Assembly (NCBI RefSeq): GCF_004354555.1
Contig: NZ_PUFH01000004.1
Span: 310,001 to 374,000, forward strand
Direction: 5' to 3'
Origin: Leuconostoc citreum
Lineage (GTDB): Bacteria > Bacillota > Bacilli > Lactobacillales > Lactobacillaceae
DNA length: 64,000 nt
Shown here: positions 16,948 to 26,695 of the stretch, one piece after another
Layout: the number at the start of each line of letters is the position of its first letter
How positions within the stretch are numbered: position 1 is the first letter of the stretch
Translations under genes and position numbers: made by a program
Notes under the pieces: generated by a model
Databases searched by the model: none
What the model was told of the DNA's origin: nothing
The model's input: only the letters and a program-made list of their open reading frames with translations

Positions 16948-19044
16948 ATGGCCATACTTGAACTCATTGTTATTCTAATTGTCTCAGTGACCGTTTCAAA
17001 CGTGATTTCTCATTTTGTACCAGACGTGCCTGTCAGTCTTTTTCAAATTGCGATTGGTCTGATATTGGCTTGGGTATTTGGTGTTTTTATTGCGGTTGAC
17101 GCACACTGGTTCATGCTTTTATTTGTTGCTCCACTTCTGTACAATGATGCTTGGCGCTTTCCTAAACGAGAGCTGTGGGAGTTACGTGGTCCAATTTTAG
17201 GGAATGCCATTCTACTGGTACTATTAACCACGCTGGTTGGTGGGTTCTTGATACATTTGTTAATACCACAATTTCCAAAATCAGTCGCTTTAGCACTTGC
17301 AGCTGTTGTGTCACCCACTGATCCTGTTGCCGTACAGGCAATTGCAAAACGTGTTAAACTGCCTGCAAATGTGATGCACATTGTGTCTGGAGAAAGTTTG
17401 ATTAATGACGCTAGTGGCTTGGTTAGTTTTAATACGGCAATTAAGGCAACCGTTGCGGGGACATTCTTACTAACAGATGCCATAGGTAATTTTTTTTGGA
17501 TGACAATTATTGGCCTAATCGTTGGTTTGGTTTTGGGAAACATTGTTAGTCTGTTACGAGATACTTTTGATCGTGTGGGCTTAACAGATGTGGTCTTTCA
17601 TACCGTTATTATGTTGTTATCGCCATTCTTGATTTATTGGGCGGCTGAAGATATTTTTCACTCATCAGGTGTGATTGCCGTGGTGGCTGGGGGAATCATT
17701 ACCAAAATTTTGAGTGATCAACAGATTGATGCGCGTAACCCTGAAATTTCGGTGACAGCAGTGCGCACTTGGGAAATATTTGTTTATTTACTGAATGGCG
17801 TTATTTTTGTATTATTAGGCATCGAATTACCGCAAGCGATTGATGTTGTGATTAAAAGTTCGCAAATACATACCGGACGTGCCATTTTTTACGGCATTGC
17901 CGTTTGGGTAATTATTTTTGTTATTCGAACACTTTGGGCTTATGGTAATCAAGTGATGTTGTACATTAAAAATGGCGAACATAAGCCAGATATGAAAACG
18001 TCGTTAACACTTGGTTTATCTGGTGTACGTGGGGCAGTAACCATGGCCGCTGTTATGACCATTCCAACGGTTGTAGCCGATGGTTCAGAATTTCCACAAC
18101 GTAATCTTCTCGTATTTGTGGCGGCAGTTGTTGTTATTGTGAGTTTATTGGTTGCTACCATAATGTTGCCATTTGTGACCAAGGAACGGTCAGCCCATGA
18201 TTTTACGCAACCAGAAATGTTAGATGCAGAAGTAGATAGCACCAGTGAGGCGCACAAAGCAGATTTATCTGAAGCACAAGCACGTATTTTTGCGATGCAG
18301 ATTGGTATTCAGACGTTACGTGAATCCCAGCGAGATGATAATCGTGCGATAGTTTACGAATTGGTGACACGTAAGCAGGGCACGATTACACAAATCCGTC
18401 GCCAAATGCCAATGGCACAAACTAAAAAGCCACTAAGTGATGATTCAGAGCTGCGCCGTGTTGCACTCGATGCACAACGTGATCGCCTGCAACAGCTTTT
18501 AGTTAATGAGGAAATATCGCCGTTAACATTTTCATCTCAATCACGACGTTTAGAGCGCTTGGAAAATTTGATTGCTACTGATAAGACATACAGAATGTCA
18601 ACGCAATGGGCATGGGAACTCATCAGGCGTGGACTACGTAGTATCCGGATATGGTTCTCTGATGAAACAACTGATAAGGTAAAAAAAGAAACCTCGTTAG
18701 CAATTCGAGAAACCTCTAAAGCAGCGATAAAAAAATTATCAGAGCATATGACGCGTTATAATGGTGATACGGTGTCTCATCGTATTGAACGGCAAAATGC
18801 ATATAATCTAATTGTCGCTTACCGTTATCGGATTGAACATGATAAGCATCTTGATACACCACAACAACGCGAAATCGATGAAAAGCTACGCATGGAGTTG
18901 GAATTAAAAGCGCTTAATGTTCAGCGTGAGACAATTCAAAATCTTTATGAACAAGGTAGAATTACGCGACAAGCAGGCATTAACATCAGGCAATTTATTA
19001 ATTTTGCGGAAACCGCTGCATTAGCTGGTAAAAATGAATCATAG
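16948..19044 (+). CDS. CPA1-type Na+/H+ (cation/proton) antiporter
   Basis: A 698-residue protein with about 12 transmembrane helices in the first 415 residues and a long charged, partly helical cytoplasmic tail. SPTDPVAV and GESLINDASGLVSF are hallmark motifs of the NhaP/CPA1 antiporters, which exchange Na+ or K+ for protons. The start lies three bases after murB, preceded by GAAAGG inside the murB end, so the two are probably co-translated. The cation cannot be told from sequence. Confidence 0.88.
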   Translation: MAILELIVILIVSVTVSNVISHFVPDVPVSLFQIAIGLILAWVFGVFIAVDAHWFMLLFVAPLLYNDAWRFPKRELWELRGPILGNAILLVLLTTLVGGFLIHLLIPQFPKSVALALAAVVSPTDPVAVQAIAKRVKLPANVMHIVSGESLINDASGLVSFNTAIKATVAGTFLLTDAIGNFFWMTIIGLIVGLVLGNIVSLLRDTFDRVGLTDVVFHTVIMLLSPFLIYWAAEDIFHSSGVIAVVAGGIITKILSDQQIDARNPEISVTAVRTWEIFVYLLNGVIFVLLGIELPQAIDVVIKSSQIHTGRAIFYGIAVWVIIFVIRTLWAYGNQVMLYIKNGEHKPDMKTSLTLGLSGVRGAVTMAAVMTIPTVVADGSEFPQRNLLVFVAAVVVIVSLLVATIMLPFVTKERSAHDFTQPEMLDAEVDSTSEAHKADLSEAQARIFAMQIGIQTLRESQRDDNRAIVYELVTRKQGTITQIRRQMPMAQTKKPLSDDSELRRVALDAQRDRLQQLLVNEEISPLTFSSQSRRLERLENLIATDKTYRMSTQWAWELIRRGLRSIRIWFSDETTDKVKKETSLAIRETSKAAIKKLSEHMTRYNGDTVSHRIERQNAYNLIVAYRYRIEHDKHLDTPQQREIDEKLRMELELKALNVQRETIQNLYEQGRITRQAGINIRQFINFAETAALAGKNES

Positions 19045-19094
19045 GTGCTTAATATACCATAAGACTTGTTCATAAATTAGGAAAAGGAATTTAT

Positions 19095-19910
19095 ATGTTA
19101 CCATACTTAACAATCAGTAATATGATGCATGCTGTTGATATTGCTATCATTTGGTTTTTACTTTATAAGATTATTCAATTTGTTGAGGGCACACGTGCTT
19201 TGCAAATTTTGCTTGGCGTAGGCGCAGTTATCTTAATTAAAGTCATTAGTTGGTATTTGGGTCTAGGAACAGTATCTTGGGTAATGGATCAACTCATTAC
19301 TTGGGCGCCAATTGCTTTGGTAGTCATTTTCCAACAAGAAATTCGCCGTGGCCTTGAAACATTAGGACGACGATTGACGCTCAGACGTGCACATATTGAT
19401 AATACGTTTGAGCACCAGCTTATCAAAAGCTTAGATGTCGCATTACAATATATGTCAAAACGTCGTATTGGGGCTTTAATTACGATTCAAAGAGATGCAC
19501 AACTTGACGAGTACATTAAGACAGGCATTAAGTTAGATGCCTATGTGACGGGGCAATTATTGATTAATACGTTTATTCCTAATACACCCTTGCATGATGG
19601 GGCTGTTATTATCAGTAAAGCGCGTGTGGCAGTCGCTTCAGCTTATTTACCATTATCTGAAAGTACACGTATTCCAAAAGAACTTGGTACGCGACATCGT
19701 GCAGCTGTAGGTATATCCGAGGCCAGTGATGCTATCACTGTTGTTGTGTCTGAAGAGACTGGCGAAATTTCGATTACACAAAATGGTGACTTATTACGGC
19801 ATATGGATCAGGAAAGTTATATGAACTTTTTTGAAAAGCAATTCTTAGCTGAACGTACCGCACCTGTTAGGAATCGTCATTGGTGGCAAAGAGGGGGACG
19901 TGCACAGTGA
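19095..19910 (+). CDS. cdaA: Diadenylate cyclase CdaA
   Basis: CdaA makes c-di-AMP from two ATP at the membrane. The 271-residue protein has three N-terminal helices (about residues 13-75) and a DisA_N catalytic domain with DGA in LHDGAVII and RHR in GTRHRAAVGISE, both needed for catalysis. It starts at ATG 19095 behind AAAAGGAA. Its stop overlaps the start of cdaR, and glmM follows: the conserved cdaA-cdaR-glmM operon, in which the last two partners modulate cyclase activity. Confidence 0.96.
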   Translation: MLPYLTISNMMHAVDIAIIWFLLYKIIQFVEGTRALQILLGVGAVILIKVISWYLGLGTVSWVMDQLITWAPIALVVIFQQEIRRGLETLGRRLTLRRAHIDNTFEHQLIKSLDVALQYMSKRRIGALITIQRDAQLDEYIKTGIKLDAYVTGQLLINTFIPNTPLHDGAVIISKARVAVASAYLPLSESTRIPKELGTRHRAAVGISEASDAITVVVSEETGEISITQNGDLLRHMDQESYMNFFEKQFLAERTAPVRNRHWWQRGGRAQ

Positions 19911-20959
19911 AAAAGATTGGACAATCAAAAATTGTAAATCTCGTGATTTCTTTACTTATTGCATTACTATTGTTTGCCTATGTTATCAGTACAAAGTCAG
20001 GAGTAGCTAATTCAAGGGGAGCCGATAATTTTTCAACATTAATTCCTGAGAAAAAAGCAACGCTAAAAATTCCATTGAATTTGCAGTTTGATAGTGACCG
20101 TTATGTTGCAATTGGCGCGCCAACAACTGTACAAGTATCTATTGAGGGGGCAGGCGCTCTAATTTCGGCAGCACAAAGTCGTAATGATATACAGGCTAGT
20201 GCTGATTTAAGAGGCTTAGCCCCAGGAAAGCATACCGTTACAATCGCATTGCGCGGTGTGAATTCATCATTGACCTCAACCGTTGATCCTCAGAAGATAA
20301 CGGTCACTATTGCTAAACGTACTACGACAACATTACCTGTCAATGTGACTTATGATAAAAATGCTATTGCAAAAGGCTATACGGTTAGCGATACAAGTGT
20401 TGATCCTAAGCGAGTGACTATTAGTGGCCCTAAGACTAATGTCGAGTCAGTTGCGACAGTGATAGCTCGGGTACCATTGCAAAATGGCGTCAAAGACACT
20501 GTGACGCAAAGTACACGGCTTGTTGCCCTTGACAAAAATGGTAACGAAGTAGAGGTTGGATTTAGCCAGCGTGTGGTCAATGTGACCGTCAACATTGCAC
20601 CAGAAGACTCAAAAAAACTACAGTTAAACGCAACGATAAAGAATGGGGATGCGAGTCAGTATCAAGTGACCTTTGATCCTAAAAATGTGACGGCATTCGG
20701 CTCTTCTGATATACTTAATGCTATGAATAGCATTAGTGTGCCAGTTGATGTGGCGAATATTCAAAATCAAGGTACTGTCAAAATCAATTTACCAAGCATT
20801 GACGGCATTGTTCGCTATGATTCACCGACGGTTACTGCTAACGTGACGCATAATGGTAGCAATACGAATAACGGTGGTTCGTCCGCCAAAGAGTCTACTA
20901 GTTCATCAAGCAGCAGTAATAGCAGTAGCAGTAGCAGTGCAAATTCAAGCAGTAAGTAA
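19907..20959 (+). CDS. cdaR: CdaR / YbbR-domain regulator of CdaA
   Basis: A single N-terminal helix (about residues 10-28) anchors about three extracytoplasmic YbbR repeats (about 50-135, 140-232, 235-315). The end is a low-complexity Ser/Asn tail encoded by AGC/AGT runs at about 20890-20955. In relatives CdaR binds CdaA and adjusts c-di-AMP output. The start is GTG 19907, with GAGGGGG nine bases upstream; it overlaps the cdaA stop. The Ser-rich tail is a likely site of length variation. Confidence 0.92.
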   Translation: MKKIGQSKIVNLVISLLIALLLFAYVISTKSGVANSRGADNFSTLIPEKKATLKIPLNLQFDSDRYVAIGAPTTVQVSIEGAGALISAAQSRNDIQASADLRGLAPGKHTVTIALRGVNSSLTSTVDPQKITVTIAKRTTTTLPVNVTYDKNAIAKGYTVSDTSVDPKRVTISGPKTNVESVATVIARVPLQNGVKDTVTQSTRLVALDKNGNEVEVGFSQRVVNVTVNIAPEDSKKLQLNATIKNGDASQYQVTFDPKNVTAFGSSDILNAMNSISVPVDVANIQNQGTVKINLPSIDGIVRYDSPTVTANVTHNGSNTNNGGSSAKESTSSSSSSNSSSSSSANSSSK

Positions 20960-20977
20960 AGAAAATAGGACAAGAAG

Positions 20978-22345
20978 ATGTCAGAAATTAAGTTAAAATA
21001 TTTTGGAACAGATGGTGTACGTGGCATAGCTAACGAAACATTAACACCGGAATTGGCATTCCGCTTAGGACGAACTGGTGGGGCAATTTTAACACGCCAC
21101 GCTGAATCAGATAAAAAGCCGGTTGTTATTGTGGGTCGAGATACACGTATTTCTGGTGATATGTTGCAACAAGCCATGATTGCCGGGTTCTTATCAGTTG
21201 GTATTGACGTGTTGCGGTTAGGGGTTATCACAACACCTGCTGTTGCTTTCTTAGTTCAGAATTTGGAAGCAGATGCGGGGGTACAAATCACTGCTTCGCA
21301 TAATCCTGCTGCTGATAATGGCATTAAATTTTTTGGTAAGGATGGATTCAAGTTATCCGACGAATTGGAATATGAAATTGAACAATTATTGGATTCACCA
21401 GAAGACTCTTTGCCACGACCAAGTGCTAATGGTTTAGGTGTTGCTAGTAATTATCCTGAAGGTGCTTTGAAGTACATGAGTTTTTTGCAGAAAACCATTC
21501 CAACGGATTTATCTGGTATGCAAGTTGCTTTAGATGGTGCTAATGGCGCAACAAGCGACTTACTGCCAAGATTGTTTGCAGATTTAAATGCGGATTTTGT
21601 GACTATGGGCACTGAACCTAATGGGCTTAACATTAATGATGGTGTGGGATCAACACATCCAGAAGCACTGGCCGACTTAGTAAAATCTAGTGAAGTGCAA
21701 GCTGGCTTAGCGTTTGATGGTGATGGTGATCGTTTAATTGCTGTAGATGAAAATGGCGACATTGTCGATGGCGATAAAATCATGTATATCACTGGCAAAT
21801 TCATGAATGAACAAGGCCGATTAAAGCATAGTACTGTGGTATCAACTGTTATGAGTAATATCGGCTTTTATAAGGCATTAGCGGCTCATGACATGACGAG
21901 TGTGAAAACAGCAGTTGGTGACCGTTATGTTATGGCTGAAATGATTAAGTCTGGATACAATTTAGGCGGCGAACAATCTGGTCATATTATTTTTAGAGAT
22001 TGGGCAACTACTGGTGATGGTCTGCTGACAGCATTACAATTATTGTATGTTATGAAAGAAACTGGCCAAAAATTGTCTGAATTAGCTGCTGATGTCCAAG
22101 TTTACCCACAAAAATTAGTTAATATCGCAGTTGCTGATAAAGTTGCTATACAAAAAAATCCAGCTGTCCTCGCAAAAATTGCTGAAGTAGAAGCTGAAAT
22201 GGCTGGCGATGGTCGCGTGCTAGTTCGCCCGTCTGGCACAGAATCGTTACTACGTGTTATGGCGGAAGCACCAACAACTGAACTAGTTGAGAAATATGTT
22301 GAAGCTATTGCAGCGGTTGTAAGAGATCAAGGAAATGTATCATAA
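20978..22345 (+). CDS. glmM: Phosphoglucosamine mutase
   Basis: GlmM interconverts glucosamine-6- and -1-phosphate on the route to UDP-GlcNAc. The 455-residue protein shows the phosphoserine loop [16 protein letters not shown], the metal loop FDGDGDR and the C-terminal phosphate-binding RPSGTE. Third gene of the cda operon, 18 bases after cdaR, with AGGA upstream. It is known to inhibit CdaA in some Firmicutes. Confidence 0.97.
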   Translation: MSEIKLKYFGTDGVRGIANETLTPELAFRLGRTGGAILTRHAESDKKPVVIVGRDTRISGDMLQQAMIAGFLSVGIDVLRLGVITTPAVAFLVQNLEADAGVQITASHNPAADNGIKFFGKDGFKLSDELEYEIEQLLDSPEDSLPRPSANGLGVASNYPEGALKYMSFLQKTIPTDLSGMQVALDGANGATSDLLPRLFADLNADFVTMGTEPNGLNINDGVGSTHPEALADLVKSSEVQAGLAFDGDGDRLIAVDENGDIVDGDKIMYITGKFMNEQGRLKHSTVVSTVMSNIGFYKALAAHDMTSVKTAVGDRYVMAEMIKSGYNLGGEQSGHIIFRDWATTGDGLLTALQLLYVMKETGQKLSELAADVQVYPQKLVNIAVADKVAIQKNPAVLAKIAEVEAEMAGDGRVLVRPSGTESLLRVMAEAPTTELVEKYVEAIAAVVRDQGNVS

Positions 22346-22352
22346 AGTAAGG

Positions 22353-22388
22353 AAGTGCCAAGTTTATTAAAAACGAGGTGCTTTTTTT
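22353..22388 (+). terminator. Terminator after glmM
   Basis: AAGTGCC pairs with GGTGCTT, with two G:U pairs, and a T7 run follows. Confidence 0.55.
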
Positions 22389-22430
22389 GATATAATAAAG
22401 TGTAAAACTATATTTTCAAAGGAAAAAACC

Positions 22431-23132
22431 GTGTCACAAGACAGTTTTAAACAATATTTATTATCAGAGTTCAACATTCAATTTAATAATGAGACATTGT
22501 TGCTCGAAGCACTAACACAACGTAACTATCTGAATGAACATCCTGATGAACCAGGACGTGATTATCAAAGACTAGAGTTTTTAGGCGATTCAGTCATGCA
22601 GGTTTCTGTGGCAGAGTATCTTTTCAAGCGCTATCCTAATTGGCATGAAGGGCAATTAACGGAAATGCGTATTGCCATGGTTCAAACACGCTCTTTTGCT
22701 CATTTTTCCAGGGTAGCCCACTTAAATGAGGGTATTCGTTTAGGTAAGGGAGAAGAAATGTCGGGTGCACGTGATCGTGATTCCTTATTAGAAGACATTT
22801 GGGAAGCTTTTATTGGGGCCTTGTACTTAGATCAAGGATTCGAGGCAGTCAGAAAGTTTTTGGATCAGACATTGTTTGCGGCTGTAGATACGGATTTTTT
22901 TGATCGCTTTATTGATTTTAAAAGCCGTTTACAAGAGAAACTACAAAAAAACGGCGCTGTTGATATTGATTATCGGACTGAAAATGAACAGCAATTGTAT
23001 CATAACGCACAATTATTCGAGGCAAGTGTTTCTGTAGATGATCACGAATTAGCACGTGGAACAGGTAAGTCGATTAAAGACGCCGAAAAAGCGGCAGCGC
23101 GAGCGGCACTAAAATTATTGGAAGAAAAATAA
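22431..23132 (+). CDS. rnc: Ribonuclease III
   Basis: RNase III cuts double-stranded RNA, including rRNA precursors. The 233-residue protein has the signature RLEFLGDSVMQV (about residues 46-57), the second catalytic segment DIWEAFIGALYLDQG and a C-terminal double-stranded RNA-binding domain (IKDAEKAAARAAL). The start is GTG 22431 behind AAAGGA. It precedes smc and ftsY by three and five bases, the usual Firmicute order. Confidence 0.96.
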   Translation: MSQDSFKQYLLSEFNIQFNNETLLLEALTQRNYLNEHPDEPGRDYQRLEFLGDSVMQVSVAEYLFKRYPNWHEGQLTEMRIAMVQTRSFAHFSRVAHLNEGIRLGKGEEMSGARDRDSLLEDIWEAFIGALYLDQGFEAVRKFLDQTLFAAVDTDFFDRFIDFKSRLQEKLQKNGAVDIDYRTENEQQLYHNAQLFEASVSVDDHELARGTGKSIKDAEKAAARAALKLLEEK

Positions 23133-23135
23133 GTT

Positions 23136-26100
23136 ATGAAACTTAAATCACTCGAAATCAGTGGCTTTAAGTCTTTTGCTGATAAAACAATTATTGAATT
23201 TATGCCGGGTATGACAGGTATTGTTGGCCCCAATGGTTCTGGTAAGTCAAATATTATTGAAGCGATGCGTTGGGTAATGGGCGAGCAAAGCGCTAAAGAT
23301 TTACGGGGCACTAAGATGACCGATGTGATTTTTGGCGGGACAAACATGCGGGGCGCGTTAAATCGGGCCGAAGTCTCAATGACTTTTGATAACACAGATC
23401 ATTATGTTAATTCTGATTTTAGTGAAATTAGAATTACACGTAAACTTTATCGTTCTGGAGACAGTTCATATCAAATTAACGGTGTTGAAAGTCGCTTGAG
23501 AGATGTTCACGATTTGTTCATTGATACCGGTTTGGGCCGTGAGAGCTTTTCTATTATTTCTCAGGGTCGGGTTGAAAGCATATTCAATGCAAAGCCAGAA
23601 AATCGGCGTGCCATTATTGAAGAAGTGGCTGGTGTTCATAAATATAAGCAAAATAAGGATCGGGCACAAAAGGAACTCACACAAACGCGGGACAATTTAG
23701 CACGTGTTGCAGATATCATACATGAAATTCAAGGGCGGATAGACCCACTCGCAGAACAATCAGCACAGGCAACTGATTATCTAGCACAGAAAGAACGCTT
23801 CGAAGCACTTAATCGTTTACAACTCGCCCTGACACATCATGACTTAGAGCTGAAAATTATTGAAGCCACGCGACGTGCTGAATCCAACGACGGGCTTGTC
23901 AATCAAGATAAAACTAAACTAGATGTGCTAAATAAAGCCTTGGCCGATAAACGTCAAGAACGTATCAGTGCACAATTATTACGTGATAAACTACAACAAA
24001 ATATCTTACATGACACGCAAGTACGAGAACGTTTAATTGGTGCGAGCAATTTAAGTGCGCAACAAATCAAGTCACTGAACGATAGTCTAACAATTCAGGC
24101 ACAACAGATAACACAGTTACAATCAGAACAAGATGATTTAACGAAGAAAAAAGACAGCCTGATAATAGAAAAGCAAAAACTGACAGTCGCTGCAGATGAA
24201 TTAAAAACGCAACTCAAAAAATTTGACCGGCACCACCAGTTAGCGCAACAAAAAGACACGCAGCAAAAATTAGAACAGAATCGACATAATTATATTGAAG
24301 TAATGCAAGATATAGCAACTGTTCATAATACATTGCAGACTGAAGAAAAAGCCAAAAGCAACTTAACCGCGCGCTTGGCTAAATTGACTAATCAATTAGA
24401 AAGTGAAACGGCTGCTTTGCACACATTGTCAGCTGATTTACCTAGCAGTGATTCGGAACAACAGACGAGTCAAGTATTAAATGATTTGCAGAAAGCACTC
24501 GCCAATTGGCAACAACAAATTGACACTGCAGAAGCAAAATATCAGGCTGATGAACAAAACTGGTACCGATTGTTGAGCGATTTAAATAAGGTACGTAGCC
24601 AGTTGGATGCACGCAATGCACTTGATGAATATGCTGGCTTTTATCAAGGTGTTCGTGCATTAATGAAACCAGACATTCGTCAGGCTTATCCAGGCATTCA
24701 GGGTGTTGTTGCTGAATTGCTGACAGTACCGGTTGATTACACTTTGGCTATTGAGACTGCATTAGGGGGCGCTTTACAGCAAGTGGTTGTTGATACAACT
24801 GATACAGCTAAACAAGTTATTTCTTATTTGACGAAAAAACGTGCTGGTCGTGTGACAATTTTGCCGATGGATACCATGAAACCTCGACAGTTATCGGGAC
24901 TTTATCATGTTGAGTCAATTAGCGGTTTCATTGGTGTGGCAGCTGACTTAGTGACAATGCCCAAAGATATGCGCCAAATCAAGTCTAATTTGCTTGGACA
25001 GACAGTTATTGCTAAGGACCTCGATGCGGCAACACACATTGCAAAGGCTGGGCAGCATCGTTTTCGTGTTGTGACATTAGATGGCCAGATTATTAATACT
25101 GGTGGTTCTTTGACCGGTGGTGCGAATCAGAAACAAGGGGCGACTATTTTAAGCCGACAAGCCGAAATAAATCATCTTAATCAACAAGTGGCGCAATTAA
25201 CAGCCGCATCACAAAAACAAGAAAAGTCATTGCAAGAAGAACGCAAGCGTTTGAACGCGTTAAGAGAAGCTAGTCAGGCTGCAGAAACAAAATATGCAAC
25301 GGCAAAAAATCAAGTGAACCAAGTAGATTATGAATTGACGCGACAGCAAGATGCCTTAAAACAGCAACAGCGTACAGTTGATGCGCTAAAGTTTGAATTG
25401 ACTGATATCAAGGCACAACAAGCTGATCTTTTAGAAAAATTAGTTGCTGATGAAAAGTCATTGCAACGCTTAACCAATCAAAAAGCAACGTTAGAGTCAG
25501 AAGCTACTGAATTGAAAACAGCGTTAGCACACTTGTCAGAGCAATCACAGGTTGATCAAACACAACAAACGCTTGTTCAGACGCAACATGTTACAATGAA
25601 GACACGCGTTGATGGCTTAAATGAGCAGCTTGAACAACTCATTAACCAAAACGACACTGTAACAAATCGTTTGGCGGCATTACAAGCGCAACACAGCGCA
25701 ATGAAAAAACAGCTTGTTATGGCGCAAGATAACGATGATCATGATGCAAAAGTGGCCAATATATCAGCGCGTTTAGTGCAAGCAGAAAATGATTTTGATA
25801 AGCAAACTGAACAGTTTAATAGTTTGACAGATGTCACAACGAGTTTAGAAGAACAATTCGAAGCTCAGCAAGCAAATTTACGAGTGCACATTACAGCTCA
25901 GAGTCAGACTGCTGCTGCCTTAGCACGATTGGAAACACAACTAGACAACATTAAAGGGCAATTATTGACACAATACGATTTAGTTGATATTAGTGATGTC
26001 TTAGGGCAACACCAAGTTGATGAACTACCAGAAATCACCTCACAATTGACGTTAGTCAAAAAAAGTTTGGATGAGATTGGATCGGTTAATATTGGCGCTA

Positions 26101-26690
26101 TTACTGAATATGAAGAAGTTAAAACTAGATTTGATTTTCTAAATCAACAGCGAGATGATTTACAGTTAGCCAGCGATACGCTGTTACAGACCATTGATGA
26201 AATGGATGAAGAGGTGCAAGTGCGATTTAAAGCAACCTTTGACCAAATCGCGACACATTTTTCAGCAGTATTTTCTAAAATGTTTGGTGGCGGCCGAGCA
26301 GAAATTCGACTGACAGATCCAAAACATTTATTAACAACAGGCATCGATATTATTGCACAACCACCTGGTAAAAAGTTCCAACAAATGAGCTTACTTTCTG
26401 GTGGTGAAAAAGCTTTAACTGCTATTACGCTTCTATTTGCTATTTTACAAGTTAGACCGGTACCTTTCGTGGTATTAGATGAAGCAGAAGCAGCTTTAGA
26501 TGAGGCAAACGTTGACCGCTTTGCGCAATATTTATATCATTTCTCAGGAGAGACACAATTTATTGTAATTACACATCGTAAAGGCACAATGATGAAAGCT
26601 AATCTTTTGTATGGGGTTACCATGCAAGAAGCAGGTATTTCCAAAATGATTGCGGTCGATTTAGATAAAGCAAGAGAAAGCGTGGGATAA
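23136..26690 (+). CDS. smc: Chromosome segregation protein SMC
   Basis: SMC is the condensin ATPase. The 1184-residue protein has Walker A GPNGSGKSNI at about residue 32, long Gln-rich coiled coils, the hinge at about 510-670 (YPGIQGVVAELL, GGSLTGG), the ABC signature LLSGGEKAL near 1086 and Walker B VVLDEAEAALDE. Length is normal. It starts three bases after rnc. A long run of Gln-rich coiled coil is the main composition bias. Confidence 0.97.
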   Translation: MKLKSLEISGFKSFADKTIIEFMPGMTGIVGPNGSGKSNIIEAMRWVMGEQSAKDLRGTKMTDVIFGGTNMRGALNRAEVSMTFDNTDHYVNSDFSEIRITRKLYRSGDSSYQINGVESRLRDVHDLFIDTGLGRESFSIISQGRVESIFNAKPENRRAIIEEVAGVHKYKQNKDRAQKELTQTRDNLARVADIIHEIQGRIDPLAEQSAQATDYLAQKERFEALNRLQLALTHHDLELKIIEATRRAESNDGLVNQDKTKLDVLNKALADKRQERISAQLLRDKLQQNILHDTQVRERLIGASNLSAQQIKSLNDSLTIQAQQITQLQSEQDDLTKKKDSLIIEKQKLTVAADELKTQLKKFDRHHQLAQQKDTQQKLEQNRHNYIEVMQDIATVHNTLQTEEKAKSNLTARLAKLTNQLESETAALHTLSADLPSSDSEQQTSQVLNDLQKALANWQQQIDTAEAKYQADEQNWYRLLSDLNKVRSQLDARNALDEYAGFYQGVRALMKPDIRQAYPGIQGVVAELLTVPVDYTLAIETALGGALQQVVVDTTDTAKQVISYLTKKRAGRVTILPMDTMKPRQLSGLYHVESISGFIGVAADLVTMPKDMRQIKSNLLGQTVIAKDLDAATHIAKAGQHRFRVVTLDGQIINTGGSLTGGANQKQGATILSRQAEINHLNQQVAQLTAASQKQEKSLQEERKRLNALREASQAAETKYATAKNQVNQVDYELTRQQDALKQQQRTVDALKFELTDIKAQQADLLEKLVADEKSLQRLTNQKATLESEATELKTALAHLSEQSQVDQTQQTLVQTQHVTMKTRVDGLNEQLEQLINQNDTVTNRLAALQAQHSAMKKQLVMAQDNDDHDAKVANISARLVQAENDFDKQTEQFNSLTDVTTSLEEQFEAQQANLRVHITAQSQTAAALARLETQLDNIKGQLLTQYDLVDISDVLGQHQVDELPEITSQLTLVKKSLDEIGSVNIGAITEYEEVKTRFDFLNQQRDDLQLASDTLLQTIDEMDEEVQVRFKATFDQIATHFSAVFSKMFGGGRAEIRLTDPKHLLTTGIDIIAQPPGKKFQQMSLLSGGEKALTAITLLFAILQVRPVPFVVLDEAEAALDEANVDRFAQYLYHFSGETQFIVITHRKGTMMKANLLYGVTMQEAGISKMIAVDLDKARESVG

Positions 26691-26695
26691 TAACT

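Noticed and set aside
20890-20955. Ser/Asn-rich AGC/AGT run at the end of cdaR as a tandem repeat locus
   Set aside because: The units are irregular, so it is a low-complexity tail rather than a true microsatellite. It is mentioned under cdaR only.
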